NCBI GenBank assembly: GCA_000436695.1
Contig: HF992585.1
Coordinates: 1-18,352, forward strand
Source: Prevotella sp. CAG:1185
GTDB lineage: Bacteria; Bacteroidota; Bacteroidia; Bacteroidales; Bacteroidaceae
Direction of reading: 5' to 3'
Length of the DNA: 18,352 nt
The position numbers and the translations under genes are program-made. Below are positions 13,658 through 18,352 of the stretch, piece by piece. Position 1 is the first letter of the stretch. Every line of letters begins with the position of its first letter. The notes beneath the pieces were generated by a model. It saw only the letters and a program-made list of their open reading frames with translations. It was not told where the DNA came from and made no database searches.

Positions 13658-15496
13658 TTAGTCAGAATTTATATCTTTCTCAAAGTGTTCAGCAATTATT
13701 TTTGCCTTAGAAGGCCCTATAATCGCTGTTATTTCTTCAATGCTTGCCTCCTTTATGCGTTTCACCGTTTTCAGCTCCTTCAGCAACAGGTCTTTTGTCT
13801 TGGGCCCGATGCCCTTTATGTCGTCGAGTTCGGAGTGCAGCGCATGCTTGCTTCGCTTGTCGCGGTGGAAGGTTATGGCAAAGCGGTGAACCTCGTCCTG
13901 CATGTGCGTAAGCAGGTGGAAAAGCTCGCTGTCGGTCTTCATTCCTACCACCACCGGCGGCCATCCGTAGAGCAGTTCGTTGGTGCGGTGACGGTCGTTT
14001 TTGGCAAGTCCGGCTATCGGAATGTCGAGGTGAAGTTCGCCCTCAACAACCTCTCTCACCACGCTCATCTGTCCCTGTCCGCCGTCGGTTATTATGAGGT
14101 CGGGCAGGGGCTGTCCCTCGTCGCGCAGACGGGTGTAGCGGCGCCTTACAACCTCCTGCATCGAGGCGTAGTCGTCGGGTCCTGTAACCGTGCGGATGAT
14201 GTATTTTCGGTAGTCTTTTTTGCTCGGTTTCATCTTCTTGAACACCACGCAAGCAGCCACGGCGTCGGTTCCGCTGATGTTAGAATTGTCGAACATTTCT
14301 ATCTGATAAGGCATCTTCGGCAGCTTCAGGGCGTCCTGAATTTCCTTCATCAGGCGCACCGATTTCTGCTCCGGATTTAGCTTTTCTGCCTGTTTCAGAC
14401 GGTCAAAACGGTATTGTTTGCCGTTCATTATCGACAGGTCGAGCAGCGTCTTTTTGTCGCCTCTTTGCGGCACGGTGAACGTAACGCCGTCGAGCGTCAT
14501 GTCGGGGGCAAAAGGCACGATTATTTCGCGCGAATTGCTGCCCACCTTCTCGCGTATCTGCAATATTCCGAGCTGCAGAATCTCGTCTTCGCTCTCGTTC
14601 AGTTTCTTTTTCATCTCGAACGTGAAGGCCTGATTTATGCTGCCGTTCATCACGTGGATGTAGTTTACATAGGCCGTTTTATCGTTGTCGGTAACCGAAA
14701 AAACGTCCACATTATTAATAGTATGGCTCACAACTTCGCTCTTTGAACAGAAGTTTTCGAGCAGCAAATACTTCTGTTTTACGGCTTCAGCCTCTTCAAA
14801 ACGCAGTTCTTCCGCCAGTTTTTGCATCTTTGCGAAGAGCATTTTCGACAGTTCGCGCGTGTTTCCTTTCAGTATTTCGCGTGCCTGAGCAATGTTTTCC
14901 TGGTAGTCTTCCAGGCTCTGTTTGCCTATGCACGGCGCCCCGCAGTTGTGTATATGATACTCCAGACAGGGCTTATATTTGCCCTGTTCGATGCCTTCGC
15001 GCGTTATCGGAAAGCGACAAGTGCGCGGTTTATACAGCTTTTTTATCAGGTCGAGCACGGCATACATCGAGGCGATATGGCTGTAAGGACCGTAGAAAGT
15101 GCCGAATTTTTTGTTGATGTTTCGCGTCTTGAATATGCGCGGCAGATATTCTTTTGTAACGCAGATTGAGGGGTAAGTCTTGCCGTCTTTAAGCAGAATA
15201 TTATACTTTGGCTGGTACTTTTTTATCAGATTATTTTCGAGCAGCAGGGCATCTTCCTCGGTGTTGACCACCGTGTAAGTTATGTCGTGAATCTTGCTTA
15301 CAAGCACCTTAGTCTTGTATCTGTCCACCTCTTTATGGAAGTAAGACGACACACGATTCTTAAGGTTTTTGGCCTTGCCGACATATATAATAGTGCCGTT
15401 CTCGTCATAATACTGATAGCTTCCCGGCTTGTCGGGCAGGTTGCTCACTATGGCCTTCAGCCGTGCCAGTCGTTTCTCATTTTCTTCTTTAGTCAT
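13658..15496 (-). CDS. uvrC: Excinuclease ABC subunit C
   Basis: A 612-residue subunit of the UvrABC nucleotide excision repair complex that makes both incisions around a lesion. The N-terminal GIY-YIG nuclease is at about 23-100 (PGSYQYY, IIYVGKAKNLKNRV with R48, LLLENNLIK with E87). Cysteines C160, C177, C185 and C189 resemble the 4Fe-4S ligands reported for E. coli UvrC; the last three keep the C-x7-C-x3-C spacing. The UVR (UvrB-binding) motif lies at about 216-251, the RNase H-like nuclease around D403 (MFDNSNISG) and D471 (TDGGQGQ), and the helix-hairpin-helix region at 558-608 (IKGIGPKTKDLL, IIGPSKAKIIAEHF). A near-perfect parS site lies 41 bp upstream of the ATG. It is the probable head of the series towards deoC. 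Confidence 0.98.
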   Translation of the reverse strand: MTKEENEKRLARLKAIVSNLPDKPGSYQYYDENGTIIYVGKAKNLKNRVSSYFHKEVDRYKTKVLVSKIHDITYTVVNTEEDALLLENNLIKKYQPKYNILLKDGKTYPSICVTKEYLPRIFKTRNINKKFGTFYGPYSHIASMYAVLDLIKKLYKPRTCRFPITREGIEQGKYKPCLEYHIHNCGAPCIGKQSLEDYQENIAQAREILKGNTRELSKMLFAKMQKLAEELRFEEAEAVKQKYLLLENFCSKSEVVSHTINNVDVFSVTDNDKTAYVNYIHVMNGSINQAFTFEMKKKLNESEDEILQLGILQIREKVGSNSREIIVPFAPDMTLDGVTFTVPQRGDKKTLLDLSIMNGKQYRFDRLKQAEKLNPEQKSVRLMKEIQDALKLPKMPYQIEMFDNSNISGTDAVAACVVFKKMKPSKKDYRKYIIRTVTGPDDYASMQEVVRRRYTRLRDEGQPLPDLIITDGGQGQMSVVREVVEGELHLDIPIAGLAKNDRHRTNELLYGWPPVVVGMKTDSELFHLLTHMQDEVHRFAITFHRDKRSKHALHSELDDIKGIGPKTKDLLLKELKTVKRIKEASIEEITAIIGPSKAKIIAEHFEKDINSD

Positions 15497-15536
15497 GCCG
15501 CGTAAGTGCCTTATTTAAAATGGTTTTGAGAATTTT

Positions 15537-15552
15537 TGTTTCACGTGAAACT
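15537..15552. promoter_or_regulatory. parS-like ParB-binding site, one mismatch
   Basis: TGTTTCACGTGAAACT matches the bacterial parS consensus TGTTNCACGTGAAACA at all specified positions except the last base. It lies 41 bp upstream of uvrC. Confidence 0.75.
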
Positions 15553-15578
15553 TTAGTCTTAGAGTAGAATATTTATAA

Positions 15579-15613
15579 GGAGTTAAGGAGTTATGTAGTT
15601 AAGGAGTTAAGAC
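15579..15613 (+). repeat. GGAGTTAA octamer array, left arm of inverted pair
   Basis: Units GGAGTTAA (15579), GGAGTTAT (15587), GTAGTTAA (15595) and GGAGTTAA (15603) are followed by GAC. The reverse complement of 15767-15801 is the same sequence with two changes in 35 bases. The flank CGTATGCCTTG...TTTTCG resembles the flank of the 66-bp units. Confidence 0.8.
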
Positions 15614-15766
15614 GTATGCCTTGTTGTTTTCGGTGGTAAAAGTCATGCCTTTGAGGGCATTGTGTGGATATAAATTTGCTTTAAAAATAAGCTTGATAAC
15701 TGTCTTAATCTTTAGCTCTATGATAAGAAAATCAAGCCGCATACATACCTAAAAACAGATGCATTT

Positions 15767-15801
15767 GTCTTAACTCCTTAACTTCTTAACTCCTTAACTC
15801 C
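15767..15801 (-). repeat. GGAGTTAA octamer array, right arm, just after apt
   Basis: Four octamers (TTAACTCC, TTAACTTC and two TTAACTCC as read on the plus strand) end 22 bp from the apt stop codon. With the left arm the apt transcript could fold into a 35-bp stem. Confidence 0.8.
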
Positions 15802-15823
15802 CGGATAATAACTACTAAAATTA

Positions 15824-16354
15824 TTATAGCTCCAGCAAGCTTGTAACCTCTGTATCCTTATCAAAATTATCGCGGCCGTTCATGCCTTCGTGGGTAAGTT
15901 CGATGAGGAAATTTACGTAGATTTTCTTCGGATGGAACTTCTTTACAAGGTTGTAGGCAGCCTTCATTGTGCCTCCCGTAGCCAGCAAATCGTCGTGCAA
16001 AAGTACGACGTCGTTCTCTGAAATGGCGTCTTTATGTATCTCTATTGTGTCTGTTCCGTACTCTTTTGAGTAGCTTTCCTGCACCGTTTCGCCGGGCAAT
16101 TTTCCGGGTTTACGGCACAATACAACGCCCGCATTAAGCTTAATTGCCAACGCAGATGCCATGACAAATCCGCGACTTTCAATGCCGACAATCTTCGTTA
16201 CACCCTTGTCTTTGTACAGATCGTACAGCTCATTTTCCATGATTTGAAGACACTCAGGATTGCGAAAAAGTGTCGTTACGTCTCTGAAGTTTACTCCTTT
16301 TTTTGGAAAATCAGGAATACATCTCAGATTCTCCAGTAGTGTTTTGTTGTTCAT
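15824..16354 (-). CDS. apt: Adenine phosphoribosyltransferase
   Basis: A 176-residue purine salvage enzyme that makes AMP from adenine and PRPP. Motifs: IPDFPKKGVNFRD near the start, the ESRGF loop at 59-63, CRKPGKLP at 80-87 and the PRPP-binding signature VLLHDDLLATGGTM at 117-130. Length and motif order are normal for the family. It lies between mnmG and uvrC on the same strand but with gaps of 632 and 327 bp, so it is probably transcribed alone. An 86-codon frame overlaps its ATG by ATGA but does not look like a protein. Confidence 0.97.
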   Translation of the reverse strand: MNNKTLLENLRCIPDFPKKGVNFRDVTTLFRNPECLQIMENELYDLYKDKGVTKIVGIESRGFVMASALAIKLNAGVVLCRKPGKLPGETVQESYSKEYGTDTIEIHKDAISENDVVLLHDDLLATGGTMKAAYNLVKKFHPKKIYVNFLIELTHEGMNGRDNFDKDTEVTSLLEL

Positions 16355-16637
16355 CTTTTCTTTATTATTACTAACTTTTTATTGATATTATATTTGTTCG
16401 CTTTATATGTTTTGCCCATCCTATATATATAAATAAGGTGGGGCAGGCATGATGTTTTTGCCCTTGTCAACGCTCTTATTTTTGGTCGCGTTTCTGCTCC
16501 TGCGGAGCAATAATCCGCTTCCGTGGAGTTTCCATTTTCCGTGTCGCCGGCTGTCAATATTGACGTTTTTCTGTCGTCATTTTCTTGCCGTCTTGCCGGA
16601 TGCAGATGCACATTTCAGCCCTGTTTTTCGGTGTTTC

Positions 16638-16733
16638 TAAAAGGCCGTCTTTTACCTTCTAAAAGGTGGCCTTTTGCATCCTAAAAGGATACCTTTTGCA
16701 CGCTAAAAGGGCACCTTTTAGAAAGTGCCTTTT
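16638..16733 (+). repeat. Four-unit 22-bp hairpin array with partial fifth unit
   Basis: Units start at 16638, 16660, 16682 and 16704, each exactly 22 bp. Cores: AAAAGGCCGTCTTTT, AAAAGGTGGCCTTTT, AAAAGGATACCTTTT, AAAAGGGCACCTTTT. Linkers: ACCTTC, GCATCC, GCACGC, AGAAAG. TGCCTTTT follows. The third and fourth cores are themselves AAAAGG-nnn-CCTTTT palindromes. Linker order corresponds to the array at 5611-5698. Confidence 0.85.
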
Positions 16734-16960
16734 CCGTGCCTTCTGCGCCCCTTCGTTTCGCCCTCATCGGCATGGCTCAGCCTTGCCTTCATTGGGACGC
16801 CTCCGGGGCTGAATAATAGGAGAATGCCAATCGCTGATATTGCTCCTTTTTATCGTGAGAAACATCAAAATTCAACTTAAAGTGAATTTATGTTTCATAT
16901 TCGTATCTTGCTATATTTCAGGCGTTTCCACCGCTTTCGCTTAACAAAATATCCTCATTT

Positions 16961-16976
16961 TGTTTCACGTGAAACA
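16961..16976. promoter_or_regulatory. parS site for ParB, perfect consensus
   Basis: TGTTTCACGTGAAACA is a full 16-bp palindromic match to the bacterial parS consensus TGTTNCACGTGAAACA. It lies 10 bp past the mnmG stop codon. ParB nucleates on such sites, which cluster near the chromosome origin in most phyla. Function here is inferred from the sequence match. Confidence 0.88.
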
Positions 16977-16986
16977 CTCCGCCGCG

Positions 16987-18352
16987 TCATCTGTTCATCA
17001 GTATCAGCATGATGTTGATGTCGCTCGGCGAGACACCCGGAATTCGGCTTGCCTGAGCCAGCGTTTCGGGGTCGATTTTAGCGAGCTTCTGGCGGGCCTC
17101 GGTCGAGATTTGTTCCATCTCAGAATAGTTGAAATGGCCCTTGATTTTGATGTTCTCCAGACGGTGCATTTTGTCGGCCACCATACGCTCTCTTTCGATG
17201 TATCCTTTGTATTTCATTTTTATCTCCGCAGCCTCTGCCGTTTCATCGTTTCGGTTGGGCAGCGAGGCGATGAGCTGTTTCAGTTCGGGCACGAGTTCTG
17301 AGAGGTTCTGCAGGTTGATCTGCGGACGGGCCACGAGGTCGATCAGTTTGCATCCTTCACGCAGCGGAGTGGTGCCGAGCGACTCGAGTGCCGAGTTTAT
17401 GTCTTTCGGTTTGACATGAGTCGTGGCGCAGAAATTTATGATGCTCTCCATTGCCTCCTTCTTCTGCATCCACCAGTCGTATCTGTCGCGCTTGGCCAAT
17501 CCGAGGTTGTAAGCCTTCTCGGTCAGTCGTGCGTCGGCGTCATCCTGTCGGAGCAGTATTCTGTATTCGGCACGGCTCGTGAACATTCGGTAAGGTTCGT
17601 CCACGCCTTTCGTCACGAGGTCGTCAATGAGCACACCGATGTAAGCCTCGTCGCGGTGAAGGATGAACGGCTCGCCGCCGCTGCATCTTATCGCCGCGTT
17701 TATTCCGGCTATTGTTCCCTGGCCGCCTGCCTCCTCGTATCCTGTTGTTCCGTTCACCTGTCCTGCGAGGAACAGACCTTTGATTATTTTCGACTCGAGC
17801 GAGTGGTCGAGTTGTGTAGGGTCGAAGAAGTCGTATTCTATGGCGTAGCCCGGACGGTAGACCTTGGCGTCGCGCAGGGCCGGAATTTTTCTCAGTGCCG
17901 CAATCTGCACCTCCATCGGCATGCTCGACGAAAATCCGTTGAGATACATTTCGTTGGTTGTTTCGCCTTCAGGTTCGAGAAACAGCGGGTGCTGCTCCTT
18001 GTCGGGGAACGTCATCAGTTTAGTTTCTATCGACGGGCAGTATCTCGGTCCGATGCTTTTTATCTGTCCGTTATACAGCGGCGAGTCAGCCAGTCCGCTC
18101 TTCAGCGTGTCGTGCACCTCCTTGTTGGTGTAGCAAGTCCAGCACGGCAGCTGCTCCAGTTTTTTGCTCCTGCCCATGAAGCTGAACTTATGGAAGTCGT
18201 TTTCGCCCTCCTGTATCTCCATGTCCTCAAAGTGAACCGACCTTTTGTCTATTCTCACCGGCGTGCCCGTCTTCATCCTCGCGCTGTTGATGCCGTGGCG
18301 GGTTATGCTCTCTGTAAGGTTTCTCACTGCCGGCTCGGCTATGCGTCCGCCG
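16987..18352 (-). CDS. mnmG: tRNA uridine-5-carboxymethylaminomethyl modification enzyme MnmG, 5' end missing
   Basis: The frame is open to the window edge and gives the last 454 residues of a protein of usually about 620; the N-terminal FAD-binding GGGxAG region lies outside. The partial sequence starts GGRIAEPAVRNLTES and continues with MKTGTPVRID, CWTCYTN, GPRYCPSIETK, FLEPEGE, the redox/FAD region GLFLAGQVNGTTGYEEAGGQG, MFTSRAEYRILLRQDDAD, and the C-terminal region ending SRIPGVSPSDINIMLILMNR. With MnmE it installs the carboxymethylaminomethyl group on wobble uridine 34 of several tRNAs. The translation begins inside the gene; the GTG at 18327 is an internal Val codon, not a start. A perfect parS site follows its stop codon. 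Confidence 0.97.
   Translation of the reverse strand, partial: GGRIAEPAVRNLTESITRHGINSARMKTGTPVRIDKRSVHFEDMEIQEGENDFHKFSFMGRSKKLEQLPCWTCYTNKEVHDTLKSGLADSPLYNGQIKSIGPRYCPSIETKLMTFPDKEQHPLFLEPEGETTNEMYLNGFSSSMPMEVQIAALRKIPALRDAKVYRPGYAIEYDFFDPTQLDHSLESKIIKGLFLAGQVNGTTGYEEAGGQGTIAGINAAIRCSGGEPFILHRDEAYIGVLIDDLVTKGVDEPYRMFTSRAEYRILLRQDDADARLTEKAYNLGLAKRDRYDWWMQKKEAMESIINFCATTHVKPKDINSALESLGTTPLREGCKLIDLVARPQINLQNLSELVPELKQLIASLPNRNDETAEAAEIKMKYKGYIERERMVADKMHRLENIKIKGHFNYSEMEQISTEARQKLAKIDPETLAQASRIPGVSPSDINIMLILMNR

Larger units (their letters stand above)
15497..15823. other. 327-bp gap between apt and uvrC: parS-like site and inverted repeat pair
   Basis: No gene is seen. The gap carries a parS-like site (15537-15552) and two four-unit octamer arrays in inverted orientation (15579-15613 and 15767-15801) that enclose about 150 bp of AT-rich DNA. 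Confidence 0.7.
16355..16986. other. 632-bp gap between mnmG and apt
   Basis: The gap holds an AT-rich apt upstream region (16355-16440), GC-richer DNA without a convincing gene, the 22-bp hairpin array (16638-16733), more unassigned sequence, an inverted CAAAAT/ATTTTG pair at about 16945-16962 and the perfect parS site (16961-16976). No TAnnTTTG promoter for apt was found. Confidence 0.65.

Noticed and set aside
16351..16611. 86-codon minus-strand frame overlapping the apt start by ATGA
   Set aside because: The overlap looks like coupling, but the translation is a mix of low-complexity and random-looking sequence, covers AT-rich promoter-like DNA, and matches no family I know.
18325..18327. 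GTG as start of mnmG
   Set aside because: The frame continues upstream with GGRIAEPA, typical MnmG sequence, to the window edge.

Overview
The window looks like a chromosomal segment of a Bacteroidota member, most likely Prevotella or a close relative. The basis is the gene content and order (mnmG, apt, uvrC, dtd, MazG-like, deoC), the lack of Shine-Dalgarno sequences, Bacteroidota promoter motifs (TTTG about 20 bp before TAnnTTTG), a pectate lyase with a C-terminal calcium-type repeat, and a secreted protein whose tail resembles Prevotella C-terminal sorting regions. The genus is inferred by recognition; no search was run. No rRNA, tRNA, CRISPR array or insertion sequence was seen.

Layout. 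Positions 1-1411 hold the N-terminal 470 codons of a secreted repeat protein (minus strand). A divergent 850-bp intergenic region follows, then a pectate lyase (2262-4010, plus), a PRiA4 ORF3-like/PAS fusion (5404-4421, minus), DNA polymerase I (8866-6101, minus), a long-chain polyprenyl synthetase (8951-9931, plus), a four-helix-bundle protein (10640-10086, minus), and the minus-strand series uvrC, an unknown secreted protein, dtd, a MazG-like gene and deoC (15496-10796). Then come apt (16354-15824) and the 3' part of mnmG (18352-16987), both minus. The housekeeping genes cover DNA repair and replication, tRNA quality and modification, and nucleotide salvage. The pectate lyase and the two unknown secreted proteins are accessory genes.

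The intergenic DNA is the most unusual part. (1) Two near-identical parS-type sites flank the apt region, one a perfect TGTTTCACGTGAAACA, which suggests the origin domain. (2) Three intergenic regions carry a 21-22-bp repeat with a palindrome-prone 15-bp core and ordered linkers; I know no name for this family. (3) Arrays of 7-9-bp repeats sit at or just after the stop codons of six genes. Some of these have a conserved flank, occur as inverted pairs, or have expanded into 66-bp tandem units. (4) Two matching inverted repeats lie exactly 30 bp apart just upstream of a -7 element in front of the pectate lyase.
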